Shown here piece by piece: positions 32,248 through 40,523 of a stretch of DNA of 64,000 nt. Positions within the stretch are counted from its first letter, which is position 1. Each line of letters opens with the position of its first letter. The notes under the pieces are model-generated. The model had not been told where the DNA came from, did not search any database, and was given only the letters and a program-made list of their open reading frames with translations. The DNA comes from Armatimonadota bacterium (GTDB taxonomy: Bacteria > Armatimonadota > Fimbriimonadia > Fimbriimonadales > Fimbriimonadaceae): positions 1 to 64,000 of the forward strand of contig JADFMN010000009.1 of assembly GCA_022563855.1 (NCBI GenBank), given 5' to 3'. Made by a program: the position numbers and the translations under genes.

Positions 32248-32896
32248 TCGACGCGAACCGCGTCGTCACGTCGTCCAGCATGGTCTCGGTCAGCCTGCCG
32301 GTGAAGGTGTTCTGCTGGCTGGGGTGGTAGCAGGCGAGCAATACCGTTCCGTCGCTGATTACGAACTCCACGCCGTGTCCAAAGCGAGGCGCGCCCGATT
32401 CGCCCACCGTCTTGACCAGCTCGCGCCAAGCGATGCTGCCGAGACAGAGAACGGCGCGCCAGCTTCGCATTTCAAGGGTGCGCTGCAAGAACGGTCGGCA
32501 CTTGGCAAGCTCGTCATTCGTGGGCTTGTTGCCGGGCGGGGCGCAGTGTGCGACCGCCGTGATCAACACCCCTCTTAGCTCGAGCCCGTCGCCTTTCTCT
32601 GTCGCCTGAGCCTGATTCGCCAGACCTGAGCGAAACAGCGAGCGGTACAGCCAGTCGCCGCTGCGGTCTCCGGTAAACATGCGACCCGTTCGATTCGCTC
32701 CATGCGCGGCTGGCGCGAGTCCGACGATCAGCCCAAGCGCCTCGGGATCGCCGAAGTTCGGGACCGGCTTCCCCCAATACTCACTGTCGGCGAACATGGG
32801 TCGCTTCTCCGAGGCGACTTTCTTGCACCAGGCGCGGAGCCGCAGGCACTTTTCGCACCCGATTATGTCGTCATTCAAGTCGTCTAACTGCGTCAT
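32219..32896 (-). CDS. Uracil-DNA glycosylase, family 5-like (UdgB type)
   Basis: This 225-residue enzyme excises uracil and possibly other deaminated bases from DNA. It has the family 4/5 iron-sulfur cysteine pairs (CEKC near residue 14; Cys in CAPPGNKP and CRPF). Motif A is GLAPAAHGANRTGRMFTGDRSG, where Ala-His replaces the catalytic Gly-Glu of family 4 enzymes, pointing to family 5. Motif B is HPSQQNTFTGRLT near residue 192. It acts in the cytoplasm in base excision repair. No operon partner; it is convergent with the aspartyl protease. Confidence 0.9.
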   Translation of the reverse strand: MTQLDDLNDDIIGCEKCLRLRAWCKKVASEKRPMFADSEYWGKPVPNFGDPEALGLIVGLAPAAHGANRTGRMFTGDRSGDWLYRSLFRSGLANQAQATEKGDGLELRGVLITAVAHCAPPGNKPTNDELAKCRPFLQRTLEMRSWRAVLCLGSIAWRELVKTVGESGAPRFGHGVEFVISDGTVLLACYHPSQQNTFTGRLTETMLDDVTTRFASIIRSQAERA

Positions 32897-32960
32897 TGCT
32901 GGGGTTAGTTTTGCAGGAATGGCGATCTACCTTCACTGTGAGCGTCGATAATAGTAGCGA

Positions 32961-33305
32961 ATGCCAGTCTACGAATACGAACTACTCGATGGCGAGTGCC
33001 AAATGTGTCCTGGGCGGTTCGAGGCGCTCCAGTCCCTCGACGAGCCTGCTTTGGAGCACTGCCCTGGCTGCGGGCTCGCTTGCAAGCGTGTTGTCAGCAC
33101 CGTATCGTTTTCCATGCGCAGCCGACCAGACGCCGAAAAGGCCGGCAAGCTCGGATTCACGACTTGGAAGCGCGCCAAGCGCGGCGAGTGGGAGAAGGTG
33201 GCTGGCCCAGGGGTGGACGCGATCGTATCGTCAGAAGAGGACATCGATGCGGTCGAGCAGGAAGGCAAGACCCCGCGCCGGTTCGACCTGGACGAAGGTT
33301 CGTAG
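32961..33305 (+). CDS. FmdB-type zinc-ribbon protein
   Basis: This 114-residue protein begins MPVYEYELLDGECQMCPGRF and has the CPGCG pair near residue 35, giving the FmdB/CxxC_CxxC_SSSS zinc ribbon (Cys at about 13, 16, 34 and 37). The C-terminal half is charged and unassigned. FmdB-like proteins are often called regulatory, but the family function is not established. A GATAAT sequence 8 nt before the ATG suggests leaderless expression. The convergent FKBP gene ends 4 bp after it. Confidence 0.8.
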   Translation: MPVYEYELLDGECQMCPGRFEALQSLDEPALEHCPGCGLACKRVVSTVSFSMRSRPDAEKAGKLGFTTWKRAKRGEWEKVAGPGVDAIVSSEEDIDAVEQEGKTPRRFDLDEGS

Positions 33306-33309
33306 GCGG

Positions 33310-34113
33310 CTAATCGGCAGCCTTCTTGACCTCTAGAACTTCGATCACGACCATAACGATCTGATTGCCCGCATACTCACCGTATCCGTAAGAATCGAAC
33401 GCCAGCTTCGGCGGTATGCGCAACAGTCGCTTTCCTCCAGCCTTCATTCCAACGAGCCCGTAGTCGACTCCCGAAATCAGCTGCCCGGTCTGAACCTGCC
33501 GTACGACGAGCGGTGTTCCGTTCTCTCCGCGCAGGTAAGAGCTGTCGAACAACTTGCCGTTCGCGTATTCGCAAGTGTAATGGATCGTGACGGCGTCGCC
33601 CTTTTCCACCGCCGGGCCAGTGCCAATCACCAGATCGGTCTTGTCGAGATAGATGTCTTCACCGACCTTGACCATTTCAAACAACGTGATCTTGAATGAC
33701 AGGTCTGCCTTCGCCGGTATCATCGCTTCTGGACGCCCGGCCGTGCCGTACGCCTTCTGCCACGGGACTAGCATAGTACGAACTTCACCCAGCTTCATGC
33801 CGACCAACCCTTCTTCCCAGCCTTGGATCGCTGCTCCTGCGCCGACGACGAACCGGAACGGCAACTTCGTCTTCATGCCGTTTTCGTCGACCTCGTCGTT
33901 CGCGTCGAAGACCAAGCCGTTCTCTTTGACAGCGCCTGAGTACTCGAGCCAGAGCACATCGCCCTCTTCAGCGCCTTCGCCCGTGCCCTCCTCGATGATT
34001 GTGATATCGACAGGGACGTCCTTTTCGGCTTCGAGAGCTGCCGCCTTGTTCTGCCCGTTGCAGCCAGCAGCGGCGAGGGCCGCAAAACACGTAAAGAGAA
34101 GCCATCGGTTCAT
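33310..34113 (-). CDS. Lipoprotein with two tandem FKBP-type peptidyl-prolyl isomerase domains
   Basis: This 267-residue lipoprotein has lipobox AAAGC (Cys18). Two FKBP domains follow: residues about 36-148 (GDVLWLEYSGAV, GWEEGLVGMKLGEVRTMLVP, YGTAG) and about 155-262 (GDAVTIHYTCEYANGKLFDSS, DYGLVGMKAGGKRLLRIPP, YGYGEYAGN). It should assist folding of exported proteins at the inner or outer membrane. The ATG at 34113 is preferred because it starts the signal peptide and has TACCAT 8 nt upstream. It is divergent from smpB over a 43-bp spacer. Confidence 0.92.
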   Translation of the reverse strand: MNRWLLFTCFAALAAAGCNGQNKAAALEAEKDVPVDITIIEEGTGEGAEEGDVLWLEYSGAVKENGLVFDANDEVDENGMKTKLPFRFVVGAGAAIQGWEEGLVGMKLGEVRTMLVPWQKAYGTAGRPEAMIPAKADLSFKITLFEMVKVGEDIYLDKTDLVIGTGPAVEKGDAVTIHYTCEYANGKLFDSSYLRGENGTPLVVRQVQTGQLISGVDYGLVGMKAGGKRLLRIPPKLAFDSYGYGEYAGNQIVMVVIEVLEVKKAAD

Positions 34114-34121
34114 GCTTGCTA

Positions 34122-34127
34122 ATGGTA
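34122..34127 (-). promoter_or_regulatory. Predicted -10 box (TACCAT), leaderless FKBP lipoprotein
   Basis: TACCAT on the minus strand ends 8 nt before the ATG at 34113. Confidence 0.5.
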
Positions 34128-34143
34128 CCCATCGACTGTTCGG

Positions 34144-34149
34144 TAGACT
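34144..34149 (+). promoter_or_regulatory. Predicted -10 box (TAGACT), leaderless smpB
   Basis: TAGACT ends 7 nt before the ATG at 34157. With the opposite box at 34122 it packs two divergent promoters into 43 bp. Confidence 0.55.
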
Positions 34150-34156
34150 CATTTCA

Positions 34157-34633
34157 ATGGCCCCTAAAGGCAACAAGAAGGATGCCAAGTCGGTTCCTGC
34201 TTCCGTAATGAACCGCCGGGCGCGGTTCGACTACGAGTTCATATCGACGTATGAAGCCGGGATCGTGCTGGTGGGAGCTGAGGTCAAGAGCGTATTTGCG
34301 GGCAAAGTCAACATGAGCGATGCGTACTGCAAGATCGAGAACAGCGAGCTATGGCTTGTGAATCTCGACATAGAGCCGTACAAGCACGCGACCTCTGCCG
34401 TACCGGAGCGCCGCCGCGATAGAAAGCTGCTGTTGCATCGGCGAGAGATCAACGTGATCGCACGCCGATCGTTCGAGAAAGGGCTGGCGATCGTCCCGTA
34501 CAGGATCTACTTTAAGAACGGCAAGGCCAAGGTTGAGATTGCGCTGGCGAGGGGTAAGAAGCAGTACGACAAGCGACGCTCGATTCAAGAGAAGGATCAG
34601 CGGCGAGAGATGAAAAAGGAAGGCTTAATCTGA
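34157..34633 (+). CDS. smpB: SsrA-binding protein SmpB
   Basis: SmpB escorts tmRNA to stalled ribosomes for trans-translation. The 158-residue product has the family core NRRARFDYEFISTYEAGIVLVGAEVKSV, the LWLVNLDIEPYKHA segment and the C-terminal basic tail KKQYDKRRSIQEKDQRREMKK that enters the ribosomal A site. Length is normal. tmRNA (ssrA) is not in the window. The 3' end overlaps the convergent dapF gene by 9 bp. Upstream in-frame codons to 33653 run antisense through the FKBP gene and are excluded by the TAGACT box. Confidence 0.97.
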   Translation: MAPKGNKKDAKSVPASVMNRRARFDYEFISTYEAGIVLVGAEVKSVFAGKVNMSDAYCKIENSELWLVNLDIEPYKHATSAVPERRRDRKLLLHRREINVIARRSFEKGLAIVPYRIYFKNGKAKVEIALARGKKQYDKRRSIQEKDQRREMKKEGLI

Positions 34634-35458
34634 TTCCCAAACGCCGTCGAACACCGTCGTAGCCGGGCCTGTCATCATCATGTGTCCGTTTGGGGAGTTG
34701 TCGATCTCCAACGTTCCGCCCGGCAGATCGACGGTCATGCGCCTGTCGGCCCTGCCGGTTCGGTGTGCGACGGCGGCGCTCGCGCAAGCGCCAGTACCGC
34801 AAGCATGCGTCTCACCGGCCCCTCGCTCCCACGTCCTTTGAACAAGGTGGCTCGAACTAACGCGCTGCACGAAATGCACGTTGATCCTGTTCGGGAACAT
34901 CTCATGGCGCTCCAAGGCCGATCCGCTCGCCGCGACGTCGAGGCCGTCGAACGACTCTACGAAGACGACGAGATGCGGATTCCCCATCGAGACCGCCGTC
35001 GCGGTGAACGTCTGTCCGTCTGCAGCGATCTCGGCCTCGATGAAGTCTTCTGACGGATCGCCAACCGCCCCGATATCGCCGAGCGCGAAGCTGGGGACGC
35101 CCATGTCTACGGCCACGCGGCCATCGTCGAGGACCGTTGTCACGAGCAGTCCGGCGATCGTGTCGATTGCGATCGTCGGGCCAGGGTCGTGGCCGCGGGC
35201 GATGAGGAACTTTGCCATGCACCGGATGCCGTTGCCGCACATCTCGCTCTCAGAGCCGTCCGGGTTTAGCATGCGCATCCGAAAGCGACCGGCGTCCGAT
35301 CGCTCGGCCAGAATGATGCCGTCTGCGCCGACTCCGAATCGCCGGTCGCACATCTGTTGTGCGAGCTGGTCGAGCGGGGTGGCCGGCGGCGGCGATTCAA
35401 TCGCGTCGATCATGACGAAATCGTTGCCGATTCCGTGCATCTTGGTGAACTGAATCAA
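34625..35458 (-). CDS. dapF: Diaminopimelate epimerase
   Basis: DapF converts LL- to meso-diaminopimelate, the step after DapL, for lysine and peptidoglycan synthesis. The 277 residues contain both catalytic cysteines: MCGNGIRC near residue 73 and ACGTGACA near residue 220, plus the opening [13 protein letters not shown]. Its TTG start overlaps the hfq stop codon (TTGA), so it is translationally coupled as the last gene of apt-miaA-hfq-dapF. Confidence 0.96.
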   Translation of the reverse strand: MIQFTKMHGIGNDFVMIDAIESPPPATPLDQLAQQMCDRRFGVGADGIILAERSDAGRFRMRMLNPDGSESEMCGNGIRCMAKFLIARGHDPGPTIAIDTIAGLLVTTVLDDGRVAVDMGVPSFALGDIGAVGDPSEDFIEAEIAADGQTFTATAVSMGNPHLVVFVESFDGLDVAASGSALERHEMFPNRINVHFVQRVSSSHLVQRTWERGAGETHACGTGACASAAVAHRTGRADRRMTVDLPGGTLEIDNSPNGHMMMTGPATTVFDGVWESD

Positions 35459-35715
35459 CTTTCAGAACTGGCCGCGCTGTCGCGGCGGCGATCATCTCTT
35501 CCACCGATCTGAGATTCGGGGACGATGCTCGTAACGGCGTGCTTGTAGACGAGCTGCGTCGGCTTGCCAGGTGTATCAAGCAGCAAAGTGAACGCGTCAA
35601 AGCCCCTCACGAGACCGTGAAGCTGCACTCCACCGGTCAAATAGATTGTAACTTCGATCCCTTCCTTGCGGACCTGGTTCAAGAACATGTCTTGGAGGTT
35701 GATTGACTTACTCAT
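35455..35715 (-). CDS. hfq: RNA chaperone Hfq
   Basis: This 86-residue Sm-like protein binds small RNAs and A-rich mRNA as a hexamer. Sm1 ([26 protein letters not shown], shown by its [15 protein letters not shown] core) and Sm2 ([12 protein letters not shown]) are present, with the YKHA motif of the proximal RNA-binding site. The C-terminal tail is short, polar and Ser/Asp/Arg-rich. The start at 35715 overlaps the miaA stop by 8 nt. The miaA-hfq order is the widely conserved one. Confidence 0.96.
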   Translation of the reverse strand: MSKSINLQDMFLNQVRKEGIEVTIYLTGGVQLHGLVRGFDAFTLLLDTPGKPTQLVYKHAVTSIVPESQIGGRDDRRRDSAASSES

Positions 35716-36634
35716 CGTGTTGCCCCAGACCGAATACCATCTGCTCGATTGTCGTCGCAGTTCGCGCAGCATGCCCCGATCCGATGTCGTGCTGGATCAC
35801 TGCCGTGACGTTCGGCTCCGCTCTAAGCCAAGTACGCTGCTTTTTCGCGTACTGACGGGTTGCATTCGTGATCAGCTCTGTCACTTTGGCCCTGTCAAGC
35901 TTGCCCTGCGTCCACTCGACGATGCAGTGATACCCTATGGCGCGAAATGCAGGACAGTCCGGCTCGATTCCATCCCGCAATAGTCCTTCTACTTCTTCCC
36001 GCCATCCAGCGTTCAGTAGTTCGGTCACCCTTTCTTGCAGCCGTTGGCGCAGATGGTCAGCCGGAGGGTCGAGCGCGAATTTCAGCTTCCGAAACGGCGG
36101 CAGCTGTATCTGGATGGTCTTGCCGGCATCCATCTCTCTTTCCAGCGCCCTACGAACGCGGGCCGGGTTATGCGCATCTAGTTTGTCGAGTGCGGCGGGG
36201 TTGAGTTCCCGCAGTGCAGAGAGCATCGCGCCTAAGCCGCCGCCAGCGTTCAACTGGTCAATCCTGTCTCGGACGTCGGCGGTTGGCGGCGGCATCAAGT
36301 CGTCGTACTGTTCGAACAAAGCGCGAACGTAGAACCCTGACCCTCCAACGATGATCGCACTACCGCCATCCGCCCAGATCGACTCGAGCTCCGCTTGCGC
36401 TAGCTGGACCCACTCGCCGACCCCGAAATCTTCCGCCGGATGCTTGATGTCAAGCAGTCTGTACCGACTCCGGTCCTTCGGCTTGTTCGTTCCAACGTCC
36501 AGGCCGCGATAGATCTGGAACGCGTCTGCGTTGATGAGCGATGCTGACAGCTGGTCGGCTAGAATCTCGGCGACGTCGCTCTTGCCCGAGCCTGTCGGGC
36601 CCATGATCGCCAGCAGAAGCGGGGAAGTCGTCAA
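35708..36634 (-). CDS. miaA: tRNA dimethylallyltransferase
   Basis: MiaA adds the dimethylallyl group to A37 of tRNAs that read UNN codons. The 308 residues show the P-loop GPTGSGKS (residues 12-19), [18 protein letters not shown], the [11 protein letters not shown] motif near residue 97 and the [11 protein letters not shown] region near residue 226. The start codon appears to be TTG; no ATG or GTG precedes the P-loop in frame within the 54-bp gap after apt, and the Shine-Dalgarno is weak. Confidence 0.94.
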   Translation of the reverse strand: MTTSPLLLAIMGPTGSGKSDVAEILADQLSASLINADAFQIYRGLDVGTNKPKDRSRYRLLDIKHPAEDFGVGEWVQLAQAELESIWADGGSAIIVGGSGFYVRALFEQYDDLMPPPTADVRDRIDQLNAGGGLGAMLSALRELNPAALDKLDAHNPARVRRALEREMDAGKTIQIQLPPFRKLKFALDPPADHLRQRLQERVTELLNAGWREEVEGLLRDGIEPDCPAFRAIGYHCIVEWTQGKLDRAKVTELITNATRQYAKKQRTWLRAEPNVTAVIQHDIGSGHAARTATTIEQMVFGLGQHDE

Positions 36635-36687
36635 TGCTCGGTCACCAGCTGATACTCCTACGGATGCGAGGCTGAAGTCAGCACCGG

Positions 36688-37209
36688 TCAGAGCTCGATC
36701 AGCGAAGTTATGTTATAGCCGCGCACGTTCTTGCGGCCGTTGAGGAAGGTCAGCTCCACGAGAAAACCAAAACCGCAGACGTTGCCGTTCAGCCTTTCGA
36801 CCAGCCTCGCGGCGGCGGCGGCTGTGCCGCCGGTAGCCAAAAGGTCATCGACGATATATGCGCGCTGGCCTGGCTGCACAGCGTCGATATGCATTTCGAC
36901 CGTGTTCGTCCCGTACTCGAGGGCGTACTCCTCGGTGATTCGATCGTACGGCAGCTTGCCGAGCTTTCGGGTCATGGCGAACGGAACGCCAAGGTTCATC
37001 GCAACCGGGACGCCGAACAAGAAGCCGCGGCTCTCGATCGCTACTATGACTTCTGCGCCGCGACTGCGGGCGTCTTCGGCGAGCAGTTCGACTGCCTCGG
37101 CCATCGCTGCGGGGCTGGCCAGTACGGGTGTGATGTCCTTGAAGACGACCCCCGGTTTCGGGAAGTCGGGCACGTCGCGGATCAGCTTCTCTGCGAGCAG
37201 TTCAGCCAT
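36688..37209 (-). CDS. apt: Adenine phosphoribosyltransferase
   Basis: Apt salvages adenine to AMP using PRPP. The 173-residue protein has the family opening (LIRDVPDFPKPGVVFKDITP), the IESRGFLFG region near residue 60 and the PRPP-binding motif VDDLLATGGTA near residue 120. It is the first gene of the apt-miaA-hfq-dapF run. TAACTT 6 nt before the ATG suggests a leaderless transcript. Confidence 0.95.
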   Translation of the reverse strand: MAELLAEKLIRDVPDFPKPGVVFKDITPVLASPAAMAEAVELLAEDARSRGAEVIVAIESRGFLFGVPVAMNLGVPFAMTRKLGKLPYDRITEEYALEYGTNTVEMHIDAVQPGQRAYIVDDLLATGGTAAAAARLVERLNGNVCGFGFLVELTFLNGRKNVRGYNITSLIEL

Positions 37210-37215
37210 CGCGCA

Positions 37216-37221
37216 AAGTTA
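37216..37221 (-). promoter_or_regulatory. Predicted -10 box (TAACTT, within TATAACTT), leaderless apt operon
   Basis: TAACTT on the minus strand ends 6 nt before the ATG at 37209. Confidence 0.55.
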
Positions 37222-37235
37222 TACCAGCAACGGTG

Positions 37236-37562
37236 CTATCGTTCAACGTCCGGACCGGGCTCCCACCCTTCCTTGCTCGCCAGCATCAAAACCTCCACGT
37301 GCATGTCCCGGTCGACTCGGATTTGGCAGCTCAGACGGAATTGGCCTTTGACGTTGTCGTCGGTGAGCCGGTACTCCTCGTCAAACGACAGGTCTGTCGG
37401 CTCTCCCGAGCGGAACTTGACCCGGCACGTCGTGCATCGCGCGTTTCCGCCGCAGCGGTGGCTTACATCGACTCCACTGTCCTCAAGCGCCTTCACGAGC
37501 TTCTTGCCCGCTTCAACCTCGTACTCGCCGAAGCCTTCAACTGTCAGTTTGTGTGTTGCCAT
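37236..37562 (-). CDS. 2Fe-2S ferredoxin
   Basis: This 108-residue electron carrier has the plant/adrenodoxin-type cluster ligands: CGGNARCTTC (three Cys near residues 37, 43 and 46) and a fourth Cys in RLSCQ near residue 79. The beta-grasp pattern (KLTVEGFGEYEVEAGKKL) fits. A redox partner is not encoded nearby. Its start lies 62 bp from the divergent M20 peptidase gene. Confidence 0.92.
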   Translation of the reverse strand: MATHKLTVEGFGEYEVEAGKKLVKALEDSGVDVSHRCGGNARCTTCRVKFRSGEPTDLSFDEEYRLTDDNVKGQFRLSCQIRVDRDMHVEVLMLASKEGWEPGPDVER

Positions 37563-37611
37563 TGTTTGTCTCTAGGATCGCCTGCACTAGCAGTCCTTCG
37601 GATCGCCGGGT

Positions 37612-37617
37612 TAGAAT
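37612..37617 (+). promoter_or_regulatory. Predicted -10 box (TAGAAT), leaderless M20 peptidase
   Basis: TAGAAT ends 7 nt before the ATG at 37625. Confidence 0.6.
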
Positions 37618-37624
37618 GACCCCG

Positions 37625-38743
37625 ATGATCAACGAGGAACGGCTCATTTCTCTATTCAAGAAACTCTGCCTAATCAACGCTCCGTCGCTGAAAGAGCGCG
37701 AGTGCGCCGACTTCGTCAAGTCATACCTCACGGATATCGGGCTGGACGTCGAGGAGGATGATTCCGGCAAGAAAATCGGGAGCAACGCGAACAACGTCAT
37801 TGCGACGCTCAAAGGAACAGTATCGGGTGCGCCGCGCGTTTTCTTGAGCGCCCACTTTGACACCGTGGAGCCGACCGAAGGCCTCATCATAGAGGAGAAG
37901 GACGGAGTGATGTACAGCGCCTCGGACACGATATTAGGCGCAGACGACAAGGGCGGAATGGCCCCGGCGATCGAAGCGGTCCACGCCCTCATGGAATCCG
38001 GAACTGAGCACGGAGACGTCGTGCTGCTCCTGACGACCGCAGAAGAGATCGGCTTGAAAGGCGCTGCGGCCCTTGATATCGGCTCGCTGGACTTGGACTT
38101 CGGATACGTGTTGGACACCGGCCCGCCCGTAGGAACGTTCGTCACCCGCACGGCGACGCACGACAGCCTCGACGCGGTGATCCACGGCAAACCTGCGCAC
38201 AGCGGCAAGAACCCCGAAGACGGCATCAGCGCCCTCGAGGTCGTGGCGAGGGCGATCAGCAGAATGAAGCTAGGGCGGATCAGCGAGGAAACGACTGCCA
38301 ACTTCGGTTTGATTCAAGGTGGAACGGCTGTGAACGTCGTCTGTCCGACCGTAAAGATCCGCGGCGAGGCGCGCAGTACGAGCGTTGAAGCTCTGAACGC
38401 TCAGATCGACCACATGATCGGCGAGCTGGAGAGCGCAGCGCGCGAGTTTGGCGCCACTGTGGTCATTGACCACGACCGTCATTACAACGCGTATCACGTC
38501 GAGGATGACCAGCCGGTCGTGCAGCACGCGCAGGCGGCAGCGAAGAAGCTCGGGCTCACGGGCGCGCTGCGGACAACGCTCGGTGGGAGCGATGGAAACA
38601 TCTTCAACGAAAAGGGTGTTCCGTCGATCGTCATAGCCACCGGCATGGATAAGATCCACACGCATGAAGAGTGCATTTCACGCAAGGACTTGTGGCTGAC
38701 CGCCGACCTCACGCTGGAGATACTGCGTCAAGTCGCTGGATAG
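37625..38743 (+). CDS. M20 family peptidase, tripeptidase T-like
   Basis: This 372-residue cytoplasmic dizinc aminopeptidase probably releases N-terminal residues from tripeptides. Ligand motifs: SAHFDTVEP (His/Asp near residue 79), GADDKGGMA (Asp near residue 108), the catalytic TAEEIGLKG near residue 142, LDTGPP, and the C-terminal THEECIS near residue 344. The dimerisation lid (DAVIHGKPAHSGKNPEDGISA) is intact. The annotated start follows TAGAAT; a longer frame to 37553 overlaps the ferredoxin promoter. Confidence 0.88.
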   Translation: MINEERLISLFKKLCLINAPSLKERECADFVKSYLTDIGLDVEEDDSGKKIGSNANNVIATLKGTVSGAPRVFLSAHFDTVEPTEGLIIEEKDGVMYSASDTILGADDKGGMAPAIEAVHALMESGTEHGDVVLLLTTAEEIGLKGAAALDIGSLDLDFGYVLDTGPPVGTFVTRTATHDSLDAVIHGKPAHSGKNPEDGISALEVVARAISRMKLGRISEETTANFGLIQGGTAVNVVCPTVKIRGEARSTSVEALNAQIDHMIGELESAAREFGATVVIDHDRHYNAYHVEDDQPVVQHAQAAAKKLGLTGALRTTLGGSDGNIFNEKGVPSIVIATGMDKIHTHEECISRKDLWLTADLTLEILRQVAG

Positions 38744-38831
38744 ACCCAAAACCGGGGGCGATTCGGTGCTAATATTTAGAACGCACGGATCGAATGGAGG
38801 TCCGGTACGTCAGGTACACAGAGGATCAAGG

Positions 38832-39350
38832 ATGAAGAAGTTTTCAACTATCTTGCTCGTCGTTTTGAGTTGCGGATTGGCCGCAACCGCGTTCGGTCAG
38901 TACAAGAAGCCGTCCGGTCTGTCGATACGCGGAGGACTGTTCTTCCCGTCGGCCAAGGCCGCACAGGCAGAGGGTCATACGTGGTTCGGCGTCGGACTGG
39001 ACTATAAGCTTCGAGATGTGGGCTATTCGGCCGGAATGACTGGATTCGACCGCTCGTACACCGTCTCAATCGACTACTACGGCAAAGGCGACTACAGCAA
39101 CGTCCCGCTCATGATGAACTACGTCGCGCGCGGCGAACGATTCTACTACGGCGCGGGTGCAGGCTTGGGCATCGCTCAAACCCCGGATGGCAGCGGCGGA
39201 ACCAACACCAACACCGAGTTCGTATACCAACTGAGCGTTGGCATGGATTTCCAGCAGGGCATGACGCCGGTATTCGTCGAGGCGCGCTTTTTTGGAAGCG
39301 CAGAGTCCTTGGTCAGCGGATTCGGGATTTTTGCTGGGATGAGGTTCTAG
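38832..39350 (+). CDS. Outer-membrane beta-barrel-like protein
   Basis: This 172-residue exported protein has a signal peptide (about residues 1-21, ending AFG) and alternating aromatic/Gly strands throughout (YYGAGAGLGIAQTP; FVEARFFGSAESLVSGFGIFAGMRF, ending in Phe). A C-terminal Phe strand suits BAM-dependent outer-membrane insertion. The size suits an eight-stranded barrel (OmpX/OmpA-like). No specific function is assigned. Overlapping AGAGG/CAAGG tracts precede the ATG, and TAATAT at 38770-38775 is a possible -10. Confidence 0.7.
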   Translation: MKKFSTILLVVLSCGLAATAFGQYKKPSGLSIRGGLFFPSAKAAQAEGHTWFGVGLDYKLRDVGYSAGMTGFDRSYTVSIDYYGKGDYSNVPLMMNYVARGERFYYGAGAGLGIAQTPDGSGGTNTNTEFVYQLSVGMDFQQGMTPVFVEARFFGSAESLVSGFGIFAGMRF

Positions 39351-39381
39351 TCTGAGGCGACCGAAAAACTCTGAAATTCTG

Positions 39382-39397
39382 CCGGGCTTTTAGCCCG
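39382..39397. repeat. Small CGGGCT/AGCCCG hairpin
   Basis: CGGGCT-ttt-AGCCCG lies between the beta-barrel gene and the sigma gene. No T-tract follows on the plus strand, so it is annotated only as an inverted repeat. Confidence 0.4.
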
Positions 39398-39439
39398 CAG
39401 GCTGAACTACCGGCGAACTGAAGCGTCTTGGCTTGTAGG

Positions 39440-40066
39440 ATGAGCCAATTCGGTGGAGTGCAACGGTTGGCACCGAACAAGAAACTGGACCTTGCTGCCG
39501 AGCAGTCGCTACTCGAACAGTGCCAGCGCCAGGATATCGAGGCGTTTGCGAAGATCGTTGACGCCTACCAGGTTCGTGTTCTTGGGTTCGTTCGCAGGAT
39601 GGTTCCAGATCACGAGGAGGCCCTGGACGTGACTCAGGAGGTCTTCATCCGCGCTTTCCAGAGCCTTGACCGGTTCGACGGTCGGTGCTCGCTCCGCACT
39701 TGGATGTTCCGCGTTGCGCACAACCTGTGCATCGACAGGGCTCGGCGCTCGAAGCGCGCGCCCGTCGCAATGAGCCTCGACGCGGGGTTTGAGTCAAGCG
39801 ACCCGATCGAGTTCAGCGACGAGCGTTGGGATCCGGCGCAGATGGCGATGAACGCCGAGCTGCAAGTGGAGGTCGAGCATGCGATCTCTTCGATGAGCGA
39901 CAAGCTGAGAACCGTCCTTCTTCTGCACGACAAGGAGGATATGGGTTACGATGAGATCGCTGGCACCGTCGGTATTCCCGTCGGTACGGTGAAAAGCAGG
40001 CTTTTTCTTGCACGGAGGCATTTGCAGGAGCAGTTGAGCCAATACTTAGAACGGGAGAAGAGTTGA
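39440..40066 (+). CDS. ECF-type sigma factor of an envelope operon
   Basis: This sigma-70 family protein (208 residues from the ATG at 39440) has region 2 (FVRRMVPDHEEALDVTQEVFIRAF; RTWMFRVAHNLCIDRARR) and region 4 (ISSMSDKLRTVLLLHDKEDMGYDEIAGTVG; GTVKSRLFLARRHLQ). It heads an operon with a putative anti-sigma factor, an RseB-like protein and two penicillin-binding proteins, which suggests an RpoE-like envelope-stress role. A TAGGAT box overlaps the ATG, so the true start may be the in-frame TTG at 39467, eight bases after GGTGGAG. Confidence 0.9.
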   Translation: MSQFGGVQRLAPNKKLDLAAEQSLLEQCQRQDIEAFAKIVDAYQVRVLGFVRRMVPDHEEALDVTQEVFIRAFQSLDRFDGRCSLRTWMFRVAHNLCIDRARRSKRAPVAMSLDAGFESSDPIEFSDERWDPAQMAMNAELQVEVEHAISSMSDKLRTVLLLHDKEDMGYDEIAGTVGIPVGTVKSRLFLARRHLQEQLSQYLEREKS

Positions 40067-40070
40067 GAAC

Positions 40071-40511
40071 ATGGATGAGAAGCTGTTGAGGAAATTGAGC
40101 GCGGAGGAGTCGATCAGTGCCGAAGAGGCGCTGCGGCTTGACGCGTCTTTAGAGAGCGCCGATCAACTTAAAGTACGGAGCATCGTCGAAAGTGCGACGA
40201 GCGATTCGATCCCTAGTCTCACGTGGCGGAGCGAGCTGAACGAAAAGCTCTCGTTGGTATCAGGCCGTGATCGCCGGAGCCGTGTATTGCGATTCAGCTC
40301 CGTCGGTGCCGTCGCGGCTGCGGTCGTAGCGCTTGCGTTCCTGTACGGCTCGCCAAGAGTGGATTCGCCGATCGGTCCTGGGCCAACAATTGTTAAGGAG
40401 CCCATTGTCGCGAGTCTCGAGGACGTTCTGCTTCAAGATCAGCAGTACGCAATGGAAGACGCGTCGATGGACATTCACGCGCCGATTGACGGTGCGTCGC
40501 TGGACTATTAG
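40071..40511 (+). CDS. Putative anti-sigma factor (single-pass membrane protein)
   Basis: This 146-residue protein has a cytoplasmic N-terminal part (about 1-75; EKLLRKLSAEESISAEEALRLDASLES) with RsdA/anti-sigma-like character, one transmembrane helix (about 80-98) and a short acidic exported tail. It begins 4 nt after the sigma gene and is followed by an RseB-like gene. The anti-sigma role is inferred from this order and topology; no zinc-binding HxxxCxxC motif is present. Confidence 0.65.
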   Translation: MDEKLLRKLSAEESISAEEALRLDASLESADQLKVRSIVESATSDSIPSLTWRSELNEKLSLVSGRDRRSRVLRFSSVGAVAAAVVALAFLYGSPRVDSPIGPGPTIVKEPIVASLEDVLLQDQQYAMEDASMDIHAPIDGASLDY

Positions 40512-40523
40512 AAGATCAGGAAC

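Noticed and set aside
34100-34160. tmRNA gene next to smpB
   Set aside because: No alanyl acceptor/tag structure is present in the 43-bp spacer or nearby gaps.
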